DNA of 64,000 nt, taken from contig CAZRWD010000001.1 of the NCBI GenBank assembly GCA_964603785.1, positions 124,001 through 188,000 on the forward strand. Reading direction: 5' to 3'. Source of the DNA: CAZRWD01 sp964603785. Its GTDB lineage: Bacteria > Fermentibacterota > Fermentibacteria > Fermentibacterales > Fermentibacteraceae. How positions within the stretch are numbered: the first letter of the stretch is position 1; the number at the start of each line of letters is the position of its first letter. A model generated the notes under the pieces. The model saw nothing but the letters and a program-made list of their open reading frames with translations. It searched no databases and was not told where the DNA came from. Shown here piece after piece: positions 42,567 to 51,842 of this stretch. Both the position numbers and the translations under genes were made by a program.

Positions 42567-42920
42567 ATGTGGCGGTCATCGGGGTGTCCGGCACTCCGCG
42601 TGATCCGCCTCCTCCGGAAGCCCGGCACTCCTGCATGCTCGATCTCCCGCACCTCGAGCCCGGTACGGGGAGCGGCCGCATTCGGCAGCTGATGATCCAC
42701 GCACATCGGCGACCCCACGGGGTACCAGCCATGGGCGTCCACCCGTACCGCGGCATCCGGGGGCTGAATGGAGTCAGCCGCCTGCCTGACGCACGGAAGC
42801 CGTCCATGGGCTGCCGGTCATGACGAGGATCCTCTGTTCGAGAGGAAAAGGCTACGATGCGCAGAAGGCGTGCATCGCATTTTACACATCGTTTTACTGC
42901 AGCGACTTGTGAAGCGTAAG
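42567..42920. other. Intergenic stretch without a supported gene
   Basis: About 350 bases between the lipoprotein terminator and repeat copy 3. Short open frames occur on both strands (for example minus-strand 42413-42742) but show no family motif, no ribosome-binding site and run across the terminator. The last 60 bases become A+T-rich (GCATCGCATTTTACACATCG), echoing the sequence beyond repeat copy 2. It may hold a decayed gene or a small RNA; I see no proof of either. Confidence 0.5.
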
Positions 42921-42946
42921 TCAACGATTTCAAACCCGAAGGGGTC
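42921..42946 (-). repeat. Dispersed 3'-flank repeat, copy 3
   Basis: On the minus strand GACCCCTTCGGGTTTGAAAT plus CGTTGA, identical to copies 1 and 2 over 26 bases, then diverging. It lies just past the terminator of the minus-strand BNR-protein gene and has the same orientation relative to that gene as the other copies have to theirs. Confidence 0.8.
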
Positions 42947-42952
42947 ATGCGG

Positions 42953-42990
42953 GGAGCCCCCCGCCCGCGGACCCGCGGACGGGGGGCTCC
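42953..42990 (-). terminator. Terminator of the BNR-protein gene
   Basis: An 11-base stem GGAGCCCCCCG/CGGGGGGCTCC with an inner GTCCGCGGGTCCGCGGGC loop that can itself pair. It lies about 30 bases past the stop codon on the minus strand. Confidence 0.7.
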
Positions 42991-43021
42991 ATCAGGCCTC
43001 GTCGGCCCGCCGGCGCGAACG

Positions 43022-44647
43022 CTAGCGGACTACGACCATCCTGTGCGTGGCCTCGACGCCGGAGGCGCTCAGCCTGCAGAGGTAGACGCCAGCGGGAACG
43101 GGGGCCCCGTCGGACCCTGCACCGTCCCAGACCATCGAGTGGCTGCCGGCCTGGAAGGCCTGGCCGTCGGCGATGGTGCTGACGATCCTGCCGTCGAGAC
43201 TGAAGATCTGAAGGCTGACGGCGGAGGGCTCGGTGATCGAGAAGTCGATCTGGGCCTGGCCCGAGAAGGGATTGGGGCTGGTCTGGATCGTGATCGTGGC
43301 CGGACCCGTTCCGTCCTCGACGCCCGTGAAGTTGAAGGCGTCATAGTACACGCCGACGCCGCCGCTGCGGGAGTAGGCGATGGCCGACATGTTGGACGAC
43401 CAGCCGGCCATCGGCCTCCAGATGCCCGTGGCGGGGGCATCGTTGATCTGGACCGGCGTGGAGAAGCTGGTGGGCGTGCTGGTACTGGCCCAGGAGAAGT
43501 AGGTCATGTCGCCGGGGTCCGCGTTGTAGGCGACTGTGATGGAGCCGCTGCTCTTACTGCCCCTGAGGCTCGGCAGGTTCTCGTCGGTGCCCGTGCCGAG
43601 GACGCCGCCGTAGTTCCAGGTGGCGCCGCCGTCGGCGGTGTGGTACCAGCCGAGGTTGTCGCCGGGGCCGGTCTCGAACACGACGAAGATCCAGCCCAGA
43701 GGGGTGGCCGCGCGGGAGTAGCAGATGTCGCAGCCGTTGAGGGGGTATCCGCCCGAGTTGTTGCTCACCTGCTGGGAGCTGAGCCAGACGACGCCGCCGT
43801 CGGTTGAGCGCTTGACCCTTACCTCGTCGTTGGTGGTGAACCGGGTGTCGATGTAGGTAACGGCCACGTCTCCGCCGGTGCCGGCAGCTATCTCGGGGTG
43901 CGGATAGGACAGCTCGGGATCGGCGAACAGAAGCTCGCTGTCGACCCAGCCGGCGCCCGTCATGGCGTTGCGGGCATAGTAGATGTCGTAGTCGGTCGCA
44001 TCGGGCACGAAGGTGCAGTGGAGGTAGGCAGTGGCGCCCACGTCGGCGTCGAGGTCGAAATAGACGACGTCGTCGTCAACCTGCTCGAACACCGGGCCGG
44101 AACCGTTGGACTGTATCCTGCGCAGCCAGAGGGCGTCGCTGCCGGAGGGCTCGTCATAGAGCCCCATGAAGCAGATCCAGGTCACGCCGCCCGTGCGGGC
44201 GACCCTTATCCTGGAGCTGGTTATCGCGCCGTCTGAGTTGGTCATGAGCGTGAACTGGCTCCAGGTGACGCCGCCGTCGGTCGAGCGGTAGACCAGCAGG
44301 CTGTCGTTGGTGGTGTGCCAGGTGTCGAAGCAGCAGTACAGGTCGCCCGTGAGCTCGTCACAGTCCCAGTCTAACCCGGAGCCGATGGTCTTTGTCGTGA
44401 CCGCGCGGTCGGTGCCCCAGTCGAAGCCGTCGCCCGTGGGTACGTAGATGGGCTCGGTCCTCGGCAGGATGTTCTCGATGGGGGTGTAGACGGTCACATC
44501 GCCCGAGGTGGGGTCGGTCGCTATCGGCAGGTCCTCGGAGAAGACCTGTCCGTAGGATTCGCCGTAGACCACGCCGCCGGGCATGTCTTCGGCAACGCCG
44601 GACCATGCCGCGACCGAAAGTGCTGCAAGGAGGATGATCGATCTCAT
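43022..44647 (-). CDS. Secreted BNR/Asp-box beta-propeller protein with type IX-like sorting domain
   Basis: A 541-residue protein with signal peptide (RSIILLAALSVAAWSGVA). Asp-box repeats are visible: YRSTDGGVTW, KRSTDGGVVW and YHTADGGATW, the sialidase-like propeller pattern. The last ~85 residues (QTSPNPFSGQAQIDF...LQIFSLDGRIV...PAGVYLCRL) form a Por/type IX sorting domain. Without the sialidase RIP motif or catalytic residues in view, it is more likely a binding or structural surface protein. ATG 44647 follows GAGAGGGG. Confidence 0.88.
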   Translation of the reverse strand: MRSIILLAALSVAAWSGVAEDMPGGVVYGESYGQVFSEDLPIATDPTSGDVTVYTPIENILPRTEPIYVPTGDGFDWGTDRAVTTKTIGSGLDWDCDELTGDLYCCFDTWHTTNDSLLVYRSTDGGVTWSQFTLMTNSDGAITSSRIRVARTGGVTWICFMGLYDEPSGSDALWLRRIQSNGSGPVFEQVDDDVVYFDLDADVGATAYLHCTFVPDATDYDIYYARNAMTGAGWVDSELLFADPELSYPHPEIAAGTGGDVAVTYIDTRFTTNDEVRVKRSTDGGVVWLSSQQVSNNSGGYPLNGCDICYSRAATPLGWIFVVFETGPGDNLGWYHTADGGATWNYGGVLGTGTDENLPSLRGSKSSGSITVAYNADPGDMTYFSWASTSTPTSFSTPVQINDAPATGIWRPMAGWSSNMSAIAYSRSGGVGVYYDAFNFTGVEDGTGPATITIQTSPNPFSGQAQIDFSITEPSAVSLQIFSLDGRIVSTIADGQAFQAGSHSMVWDGAGSDGAPVPAGVYLCRLSASGVEATHRMVVVR

Positions 44648-44795
44648 GATTCCCCTCTCTGTGATTCGTTTCCCGTCGACGAAGTCCGATCCCCCATCGG
44701 ATCCGTAGGAAACCTTCAATTATTAGCTAATCGATTGTTAAGTGACAAGCGGGACGGCGCCGGACTCGCTCCACTGCAGCGCCTATATTCCCCCC

Positions 44796-46106
44796 ATGTC
44801 CGGAAACCGCCCGACCGCCCCGCCTCTCGCCGAGGCCCTCAGGCCCCGTGATCTGGACGGGGTCGCGGGGCAGCGGCACCTGCTGTCCCCAGGGGCCCCC
44901 TTCCGCAGGGCTCTGGAGGCTGACGCTCTCGGCTCGTTCATCCTCTGGGGCCCACCGGGAACGGGCAAGACCACCCTCGCCCTGCTCGTGGCCGGCTTCA
45001 CCGGAGAGCACTTCGTGCGGTTCAGCGCGGTGACCGGCGGGGTACAGCTCGTCCGGGCGATAGTCGAGGAGGCCGCGCTCCGCAGGGAGGGCGGCGGAGG
45101 GACCCTGCTGTTCGTGGACGAGATCCACAGGTTCAACAAGGCCCAGCAGGACGCCTTCCTGCCCCATGTCGAGAACGGCACCGTCAGGCTGGTGGGCGCG
45201 ACCACCGAGAACCCCTCCTTCGAGATCATCCCCCCCCTTCTCAGCAGGTGCGCGGTATACGTGCTGGATCCCCTGGGTGAGGACGATCTGCTCTCCCTGC
45301 TCACCCGGGCGGTCTCCAGCGAGGAGTACTCGTCCAGGTTCTCCGCGCAGTTCGCCCCCGAAGCCCTGGCCGTGATAGCGGGGGCCTCGGACGGGGACGC
45401 GAGGCGGGCCCTCAACATGCTCGAGCTGGCCGCGGGGACGGCCGGCGGAGGCCTGCTCGGCGCCCCGGCGACCGCGGAGCTCCTGGAGAGGGCCCTCCTG
45501 AGGTATGACAAGGGAGGCGAGGAGCACTACAACCTGATCAGCGCCCTCCACAAGTCCCTGAGGTCGGGCGACGCGGACGCCTCCCTCTACTGGCTGGCGA
45601 GGATGATCGTGTCGGGGGAGGACCCGCGGTACATCGCGAGGAGGCTCATCAGGTTCGCGACCGAGGATGTCGGGCTGGCGGACCCCGGCGCGCTCACGGT
45701 AGCGATGCGCGCAGCGGACAGCTGGATGTTCCTCGGCTCTCCCGAGGGCGACCTCGCGCTGGCAGAGGCGGTCTGCTACCTCGCCTCCGCACCCCGGTCC
45801 AACGCGGTCTACCTTGCATGGGGCAGGGCGCGGACACTGGCCGGGGAGTCCGGCAGCCTCCCCGTGCCGCTCCACCTGTGCAACGCCCCGACCGCGCTTA
45901 TGAAGCACCTCGGCTACTCCGAAGGATACCAGTACGCCCACGACACCACCGACGGGATAGTCACCCATCCGAACTTCCCCGAGGCCCTGGGCGAGCCTGA
46001 GCTGTACTCCCCCTCGGAGGAGGGCAGGGAGGCCGCAATAGCCGAGAGGCTGAGGATCTGGAGGAGGGCCAGGGAGGAGAAGAGGAGGGGGGGCCGTGGC
46101 AGCTGA
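44796..46106 (+). CDS. rarA: Replication-associated recombination protein A (RarA/MgsA)
   Basis: A 436-residue AAA+ ATPase. LRPRDLDGVAGQRHLLS, Walker A GPPGTGKTT, LLFVDEIHRFNKAQQDAFLP (Walker B), GATTENPSFE (sensor 1) and SDGDARRALNMLE (sensor 2) are the RarA signatures; the C-terminal tetramerisation domain includes SLRSGDADASLYWLARMI. It acts at stalled replication forks. A TATATT hexamer lies only seven bases before ATG 44796, so the leader is minimal, or a GTG at 44742 is used instead. Confidence 0.93.
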   Translation: MSGNRPTAPPLAEALRPRDLDGVAGQRHLLSPGAPFRRALEADALGSFILWGPPGTGKTTLALLVAGFTGEHFVRFSAVTGGVQLVRAIVEEAALRREGGGGTLLFVDEIHRFNKAQQDAFLPHVENGTVRLVGATTENPSFEIIPPLLSRCAVYVLDPLGEDDLLSLLTRAVSSEEYSSRFSAQFAPEALAVIAGASDGDARRALNMLELAAGTAGGGLLGAPATAELLERALLRYDKGGEEHYNLISALHKSLRSGDADASLYWLARMIVSGEDPRYIARRLIRFATEDVGLADPGALTVAMRAADSWMFLGSPEGDLALAEAVCYLASAPRSNAVYLAWGRARTLAGESGSLPVPLHLCNAPTALMKHLGYSEGYQYAHDTTDGIVTHPNFPEALGEPELYSPSEEGREAAIAERLRIWRRAREEKRRGGRGS

Positions 46107-46779
46107 GTCCTCCGCGGAAGCGTACCGGACCCTCATGGTCTCGAGGCAGATCGAGGCCAGGGGAATCCGCGGCCGGGCGGTCCTCGACGCTATGGGCAAG
46201 GTGCCGAGACACCTGTTCGTCCCGGACGGATGCGCCCCCGAGGTCGCATACGGAGACTTCCCCCTCCCCATAGGGCATGGCCAGACGATCTCCCAGCCCT
46301 TCATAGTGGCCCTCATGATCGAGATGCTCTCCTGCAGGAGGGGCCAGAGGGTGCTGGAGATAGGGACGGGATCCGGCTACCAGACGGCGGTGCTGGCGGA
46401 GATGGGCCTGGAGGTCGTGTCGCTCGAGATAGTGCCGGCCCTTGCCGCCGGGGCGTTCGCGATCCTGTCCGAGGTCGTCCCCGGGGGTGACTTCTCTGTG
46501 TTCTGCGCCGACGGGTACCTGGGCTGGGAGCCCTGCGCCCCCTATGACGGGATAATCGTATCGGCCGCCCCGCCCGCCATCCCTCCCGCGCTGCCCGCGC
46601 AGCTCGCGGAGGGGGCCAGGCTGGTGCTGCCGGTGGGAACCTCCGTCCAGAGGCTCGTGACGGTAATCAGGAGGGCCGACGGCTTCGTCGAGCTCCCGGG
46701 GGAGCATGTCAGGTTCGTGCCGATGGTAGCGGGCTCCGGAGGAGGCGAGGCCGCCTGGCCGCCCGTGGACCCGTTGTGA
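46096..46779 (+). CDS. pcm: Protein-L-isoaspartate O-methyltransferase, copy 2
   Basis: A 227-residue enzyme closer to the canonical Pcm than copy 1: VPRHLFVP, YGDFPLPIGHGQTISQPFIVALM, the SAM loop VLEIGTGSGYQTAVLAEM, and YDGIIVSAAPPAIPPAL. GTG 46096 starts 11 bases inside rarA. It probably provides the main isoaspartate repair activity. A divergent sensor-like gene overlaps its end. Confidence 0.93.
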   Translation: MAAESSAEAYRTLMVSRQIEARGIRGRAVLDAMGKVPRHLFVPDGCAPEVAYGDFPLPIGHGQTISQPFIVALMIEMLSCRRGQRVLEIGTGSGYQTAVLAEMGLEVVSLEIVPALAAGAFAILSEVVPGGDFSVFCADGYLGWEPCAPYDGIIVSAAPPAIPPALPAQLAEGARLVLPVGTSVQRLVTVIRRADGFVELPGEHVRFVPMVAGSGGGEAAWPPVDPL

Positions 46780-47612
46780 TGCGGTCATTGCGCTTCACCG
46801 CGGGAGCCGGGAGGTTCGCACCGGCCGTCCGGGTCGACCCGCCGGCCGTCGCCGGGGTGACGGTCGCGCTGGAGGGAGAGCCCCTCCCGGAAGGCGCCGC
46901 GGGTGGGCCACTGGTCATCGTCTCCCCCCATCCGCGCCCGGCCGGGGGCGTGTGGCTGGTCCTGGAGGAGGGCTGGGACGGCACCGGCGGCATCCTCGCA
47001 TCCCTCGCGCGCCCGGAACCCTGGACATGCGGCGGGATGCTCCACGCGATCCGGCTCGGCCTCCTCGCCCACATGTTCGTCCACGGCCTGAACAACGCAC
47101 TCTTCACCGTCACCGGGAACCTCGACCTGGCCTCGATGTACGGATGGACCGGAGAGGCGTCCGCGAGAAAGGGGGAGGATGCCAGGGCGGCGCTCGACGC
47201 GATGCGCGACAGGATCGCGGATCTCGGGCTCCTGGCCGATCCGTTGCCCGGAGGGGCCGGGACCGTTCCCGATCCCGTGGGGACACTCGCCAGGTCGGCG
47301 GCGGGCAGGTCGGTGAGCGTCGCGCTCGACCCTCCGCCATGGGACGCGCCGTCCACGGACGTCCTGCTGACGGTCCTCGCCGCCCTCCTGCTGGACGTGT
47401 GCGGGATGGGGAGCATATCACTCGGCCATCATGGCTTGGGATGCGCCGAGTTCGAATGGAGTCCGCAGTCATCCTCCGGGCCGGGGCGGGAGCAGGTTTC
47501 CCTCCTCCTGGCGGCGGCCGCGGTCGGGTGCCTGGACAAGGGTCTGTCGATGACGGTGACGGGATCCCGGGGGATCGTCACCGTCTCCGGGGGGTGCTGC
47601 GATGGCCGTTGA
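46779..47612 (+). CDS. Degenerate histidine-kinase-like protein
   Basis: A 277-residue protein. The only clear motif is HMFVHGLNNALFTVTGNLDLA, which looks like an H box of the HxLNN type (His102) with its dimer helix. The C-terminal region has strands and Gly-rich turns where a GHKL ATPase would be, but no N, G1 or G2 box is convincing. It may be a phosphotransfer (histidine phosphotransfer/Spo0B-like) protein rather than a kinase. GTG 46776 is an alternative start. It is translationally coupled to pcm upstream and rnr downstream. Confidence 0.6.
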   Translation: MRSLRFTAGAGRFAPAVRVDPPAVAGVTVALEGEPLPEGAAGGPLVIVSPHPRPAGGVWLVLEEGWDGTGGILASLARPEPWTCGGMLHAIRLGLLAHMFVHGLNNALFTVTGNLDLASMYGWTGEASARKGEDARAALDAMRDRIADLGLLADPLPGGAGTVPDPVGTLARSAAGRSVSVALDPPPWDAPSTDVLLTVLAALLLDVCGMGSISLGHHGLGCAEFEWSPQSSSGPGREQVSLLLAAAAVGCLDKGLSMTVTGSRGIVTVSGGCCDGR

Positions 47613-49632
47613 GGATCCCGCCGCGGCGAGGGAGGCGGTCCTGTCCCTTTTCCGGGTCAGGCCGGATGCGAGGCTCACACCGAAGGAGATCTCGGCCGGG
47701 TCGGGATGCGGGGGTATCGGCGGGCTGCTCGACGACATGGTCGAGGCCGGCCTGCTCGTCCGGGCCGGGAAGGGCAGGCTGGCCCTGCCCGAGGCGATGG
47801 GTCTCTCGAGGGGCCGGCTCAGGGTCCGGGCCACCGGCTGGGGTACGATGTCCGCGGGCGGGGAGAGGATGGACATCCCGCCGGGAGGTCTCGGCAGGGC
47901 GGTGGACGGTGACCTGGTTCTGGCCAGGAGGACGGCCCGCAGGTCGGACGACCAGGTCGAGGGCTCGATCGTGAGGGTGCTGGAGAGGACCCGGCCCGGT
48001 GCCGGAGGAGTCCTCCGGAGAGCCGGCAACGGCTGGCTGCTGGACCCCCTCGACCCCGTCCTCCCGAGGGGTCTGCCCGTCAGGGACACGGGGGGCGTCG
48101 AGACCCCGAGGCAGGGGATGATAGCCTGGGGGAGGTTCGAGCCCTTCGGAGCCGGGAACGGCGTGGTCCTCGAGGAGGTGGTCGGCGAATCCCTCTCGCC
48201 GAGGGTCCACATCGACACTCTCGTGAGGGATCTCGGCCTCGAGTCCGGCTTTTCCGACGAGGTGGCCGGGGAGGCCGCCAGGGCCGCCGCCGCGAGGGTG
48301 ACGACCGAGGGTCGGGAGGATTTTCGCGGATGGCCCTGCCTGACGATAGACCCCGTCGATGCGAGGGACTTCGACGACGCCGTGTCGATAAGGAGAACCC
48401 CTTCAGGCTGGGAGCTGGGCGTGCATATAGCAGACGTGGCCTCGTACGTGCGCGCCGGGAGCCTTCTGGACGAGGCCGCGCGGATCAGGGGGACCAGCGT
48501 CTATCTGCCCGACAGGGTGCTTCCCATGCTGCCCGAGGAGCTGTCATGCGGTGCATGCAGCCTCAGGCCGGGGGAGGACAGGCTGACCAGATCGGTCATC
48601 CTGAGGTACGACGGGACGGGCAGGAGGATCGACTTCAGGGTGGTCGACTCCGTGATCCGCTCCATGGCGAGGCTCACCTACGAGGAGGCGCTGCCGGGGA
48701 TGTCCGGCGAGGAGGTCGGGGCGGGGGGTGTGACCCCCCTGCTCGTGGACATGGCCGCGCTGTCGGGACTCCTCGACAGGGAGAGGGAGTCGAGGGGCGC
48801 GCTCGACCTGGGCAGCGACGAGTTCCGGGTGCGCTTCGGCCCCGACGGGTGGCCCGAGGGCTTCGACCGCCAGCCCGACGACGAGTCCCACAGGATGATC
48901 GAGAACTTCATGGTGGAGGCGAACAGGGCTGTGGCGGAGATGTGCGGCTGGATGCAGCTGCCTGCCCTCTACAGGGTGCACGGCGAACCTTCCGACGAGG
49001 CAGCGGACAGGCTCAGGGGGGTCCTCTCCGATCTGGGCCTCCCCGCGCCGTCCGGGAGACAGATCCGCTCGACCGACGTGGCCAGGATACTCGGAGCCGC
49101 GAAGGGCGGCCCCGTTTACCCCCTGGCGCGCGAGGCGGTGCTCCGGTCGCTCAGGAAGGCCGTCTACTCCGGCACGGACTCCGGGCACTTCGGGCTCGCC
49201 CTGCGGAACTACGCCCACTTCACGAGCCCGATCAGGAGGTACCCGGATCTCGTCGTCCACCGGGCTCTCGCGGGTGCCTCCGAAGCGGGCGGAGATCAGC
49301 CGGAGGATCTCGAGGGCCTGGCCGATGCCTGCAGCGAAGCCGAGCAGAGGGCCGAGGATGCCGAGCGCGCATCGATGGAGATGATGGCCCTGCTCTACCT
49401 CGAGAGGCATCCGGCCGGGGTGTTCGACGGGGTGGTGAGCGGCACCGCCGATTTCGGCATCTTCGTGAGGCTCTCCGGCCTGCCCCTGGACGGGCTCGTA
49501 CCCTCCCGCATGCTCCCGCCGGGTGGCGCCCTCCGGCCCGGGGCCCCGGTCCGGGTGGAGGCGGCCGAGATCGACACGGGCATGAGGAGGCTCACCCTCA
49601 GGCTCGTCGGGAGAGGTGGCTCCGATGTCTGA
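47602..49632 (+). CDS. rnr: Ribonuclease R/RNase II-type exoribonuclease
   Basis: A 676-residue 3'-5' exoribonuclease. An N-terminal winged-helix/cold-shock region is followed by the RNB domain with TIDPVDARDFDDAVS and HIADVASYV, a long catalytic core (YLPDRVLPMLPEELS; FMVEANRAVAEM; FTSPIRRYPDLVVHR) and a C-terminal S1 domain (FDGVVSGTADFGIFVRL). It is shorter than E. coli RNase R, lacking the basic tail. ATG 47602 overlaps the preceding gene by 11 bases. Confidence 0.93.
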   Translation: MAVEDPAAAREAVLSLFRVRPDARLTPKEISAGSGCGGIGGLLDDMVEAGLLVRAGKGRLALPEAMGLSRGRLRVRATGWGTMSAGGERMDIPPGGLGRAVDGDLVLARRTARRSDDQVEGSIVRVLERTRPGAGGVLRRAGNGWLLDPLDPVLPRGLPVRDTGGVETPRQGMIAWGRFEPFGAGNGVVLEEVVGESLSPRVHIDTLVRDLGLESGFSDEVAGEAARAAAARVTTEGREDFRGWPCLTIDPVDARDFDDAVSIRRTPSGWELGVHIADVASYVRAGSLLDEAARIRGTSVYLPDRVLPMLPEELSCGACSLRPGEDRLTRSVILRYDGTGRRIDFRVVDSVIRSMARLTYEEALPGMSGEEVGAGGVTPLLVDMAALSGLLDRERESRGALDLGSDEFRVRFGPDGWPEGFDRQPDDESHRMIENFMVEANRAVAEMCGWMQLPALYRVHGEPSDEAADRLRGVLSDLGLPAPSGRQIRSTDVARILGAAKGGPVYPLAREAVLRSLRKAVYSGTDSGHFGLALRNYAHFTSPIRRYPDLVVHRALAGASEAGGDQPEDLEGLADACSEAEQRAEDAERASMEMMALLYLERHPAGVFDGVVSGTADFGIFVRLSGLPLDGLVPSRMLPPGGALRPGAPVRVEAAEIDTGMRRLTLRLVGRGGSDV

Positions 49633-50374
49633 CAGGATGAGCCTGCTGGCCGGGGATATCGCGGAATGGATGAGGCTGGCCGTCGGGTCCGCGGGCGCGG
49701 AGGGCCTTGTCCTGGGCCTGAGCGGAGGGGTGGACTCGGCGGCGGTCCTGGCCCTCTCCGCGATGGCCGTCGGACCACGGCGCGTCATGGCGGTTCACAT
49801 GCCCTGCGGGAGCTCTCCCGGAGATGCTTCGGACGCCTCGCTGGCGGCGGAGGCCTTCGGGGTCGGGATGACGACCGTACGGCTGGACGGGGTGTTCGGG
49901 GAGATGATCTCCGCATGCGGTCTCTCGGGAGCCTCACGGCTCACGCTGGCGAACATCAGGCCGAGGCTCAGGATGACCGTGCTGTACGCCTTCTCGACAG
50001 GCAGGCTGGTGGTCGGGACGGGCAACCTGTCGGAGATCCTGGTCGGGTATTCGACGAAGTGGGGGGATTCCGCTGCCGACATCGCCCCCCTGGCGGGCCT
50101 CTACAAGGACGAGGTGGTCGAACTCGCCCGCGTCCTCGGAGTCCCGGGCCGGATCCTCGGCAAGGCTCCTTCCGCGGGTCTCTGGGAGGGGCAGACCGAC
50201 GAGGGCGAGATGGGGGTCACGTACGACGAGATAAGGAGCTTCTTCGAAGCCCCCGGCTCGCTCGCGGCGGAGGCGGCCGGGAGGATCGCCGCGATGCACG
50301 GGAGGAGCAGACACAAGAGGGAGCCCATACCCTCTTTCGACGCGAGGGGATGGTTGGCTGCACATGGCGAATGA
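49625..50374 (+). CDS. nadE: NH3-dependent NAD+ synthetase
   Basis: A 249-residue N-type ATP pyrophosphatase. LGLSGGVDSAAVLALS is the PP-loop; FSTGRLVVGTGNLSEILVGYSTKWGDSAADIAPL and LWEGQTDEGEMGVTYDEI are specific for NadE. No glutaminase domain, so ammonia is the donor. ATG 49625 overlaps the rnr stop; a GTG at 49616 is possible. Its end overlaps purH. Confidence 0.94.
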   Translation: MSDRMSLLAGDIAEWMRLAVGSAGAEGLVLGLSGGVDSAAVLALSAMAVGPRRVMAVHMPCGSSPGDASDASLAAEAFGVGMTTVRLDGVFGEMISACGLSGASRLTLANIRPRLRMTVLYAFSTGRLVVGTGNLSEILVGYSTKWGDSAADIAPLAGLYKDEVVELARVLGVPGRILGKAPSAGLWEGQTDEGEMGVTYDEIRSFFEAPGSLAAEAAGRIAAMHGRSRHKREPIPSFDARGWLAAHGE

Positions 50375-51842
50375 CGCACTCCTGAGCTGCTACCGGAAGG
50401 ACACCCTGTCCGGGCTCGCAGGCACCCTGCATCAACTGGGCTGGAACCTCTGGGCTTCTGGGGGGACCGCCGAGGCGGTCGCCTCGCTGGGGATCCCGGT
50501 CGTCCCGACCGAGAAGCTGACCGGCATCTCGTCCATCCTGGGAGGCAGGGTCAAGACCCTCCATCCCTCCCTGCACGCCGGGATCCTCGCCGCCGGGGCC
50601 GACAGGGAGAGGATGAAGGCCGGGGGAGAGGTCCTCTTCGACCTGGTGGCGGTGGACTTCTACCCGTTCGAGGACACCCCCGCGACGACCCCGGGAGATC
50701 CTGTCCCTGTTGATCTCATAGACGTGGGGGGGCCGGCGATGGCCCGTGCGGCCGCCAAGAACTGGCTCCATGTGATACCCGCCACGGGGCGCGACTGCTT
50801 CGGTGCCGTGGCGTCGGCCCTCGCAGCCGGCGGCTGCGGGGAGGACATGCGCAGGGCGCTGGCGGCCAGGACTTTCGAACTCACCTCATCGTACGACCTG
50901 ATGATATCGCTGCGCCTCGAGGAAGGTCTCGCGCCCGTCCTCAGGTACGGGGAGAACCCCCATCAGAAGGCTTTCCTCCACTTCCGCGAACCGAGGACCG
51001 GATTCGCGGCGGCCGCTCTCCTGCACGGCGAGAGCCTCAGCTACAACAACTACCTCGATGCCGACGCCGCCTGGGACCTCGTGACGGACATGCCGGTTCC
51101 GTCGGTGGTGATAGTGAAGCACGGGAATCCCTGCGGAGCCGCGACCGGCCCGGACGCGGCCGGGGCCTTCGAGAACGCGGTGAGGGCCGACCGGGCCTCT
51201 CCCTACGGAGGGATACTGGCGGTGAACACCAGGTTCGACTGCGCTCTCCTGGACAGGCTGAAGGGGCTCTTCCTCGAGCTCGTGCTGGCCCCGTCGTACG
51301 ATCCGGACGCGCTGGACAGGCTCAGGGCGAGGAGGAAGCTCAGGGCGCTCGAGATGCCCGCGGGAAGGGAGACGAACCTCCGCTCCAGGAGCATATGGGG
51401 CGGAGTCCTCGTCCAGGAGGCGGACGGACCGGCGGCGGGCGATCTCTCCGATGCCGTGTGCGTGACGCGCAGACAGCCCACCTCCGTCGAGTCCGAGGCA
51501 ATGCTGATGGCCTGGAGGATATGCAGGCCGGTGAGGAGCAATGCAGTTGTGATAGCGGACCGCACGGGCGCACTGGGGGTCGGGGCAGGCCAGATGAGCA
51601 GGATCGAGAGCTTCGATCTGGCCGTCCGCAGGGCGCGGGCGGCCGGTCTGGAGACCGGGGGCGCCGCGCTGGCGAGCGACGGGCTGATACCCTTCCGTGA
51701 TCTCGTGGATGCGGCCGCGTCGGCGGGGATCACCGCGATAGTCCAGCCCGGCGGGTCGATCAGGGACGAGGAGGTCAGGGAGGCCGCGGACTCCGCGGAT
51801 ATCGCCATGGTACTCACCTCGCGCCGTCACTTCAGGCACTGA
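50364..51842 (+). CDS. purH: Bifunctional AICAR transformylase/IMP cyclohydrolase
   Basis: A 492-residue enzyme. The N-terminal MGS-like IMP cyclohydrolase domain has ASGGTAEAVASLGIPV and GGRVKTLHPSLHAGIL; the AICAR transformylase domain has RYGENPHQKAFL, VIVKHGNPCGAA and SNAVVIADRTGALGVGAGQMSR, with SDGLIPFRDLVDAAASAGITAIVQPGGS near the end. It performs the last two steps of IMP synthesis. No other pur gene is adjacent. It overlaps nadE by 11 bases and the next gene by one. Confidence 0.95.
   Translation: MANDALLSCYRKDTLSGLAGTLHQLGWNLWASGGTAEAVASLGIPVVPTEKLTGISSILGGRVKTLHPSLHAGILAAGADRERMKAGGEVLFDLVAVDFYPFEDTPATTPGDPVPVDLIDVGGPAMARAAAKNWLHVIPATGRDCFGAVASALAAGGCGEDMRRALAARTFELTSSYDLMISLRLEEGLAPVLRYGENPHQKAFLHFREPRTGFAAAALLHGESLSYNNYLDADAAWDLVTDMPVPSVVIVKHGNPCGAATGPDAAGAFENAVRADRASPYGGILAVNTRFDCALLDRLKGLFLELVLAPSYDPDALDRLRARRKLRALEMPAGRETNLRSRSIWGGVLVQEADGPAAGDLSDAVCVTRRQPTSVESEAMLMAWRICRPVRSNAVVIADRTGALGVGAGQMSRIESFDLAVRRARAAGLETGGAALASDGLIPFRDLVDAAASAGITAIVQPGGSIRDEEVREAADSADIAMVLTSRRHFRH

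Noticed and set aside
42413..42823. Short open frames on both strands in the 42.5-42.9 kb gap
   Set aside because: They cross the terminator, lack ribosome-binding sites and contain no recognisable domain.
42947..44236. Plus-strand frames opposite the BNR protein
   Set aside because: Gly/Ala/Val-rich mirror frames of a clearly coding minus-strand gene with Asp-box repeats.
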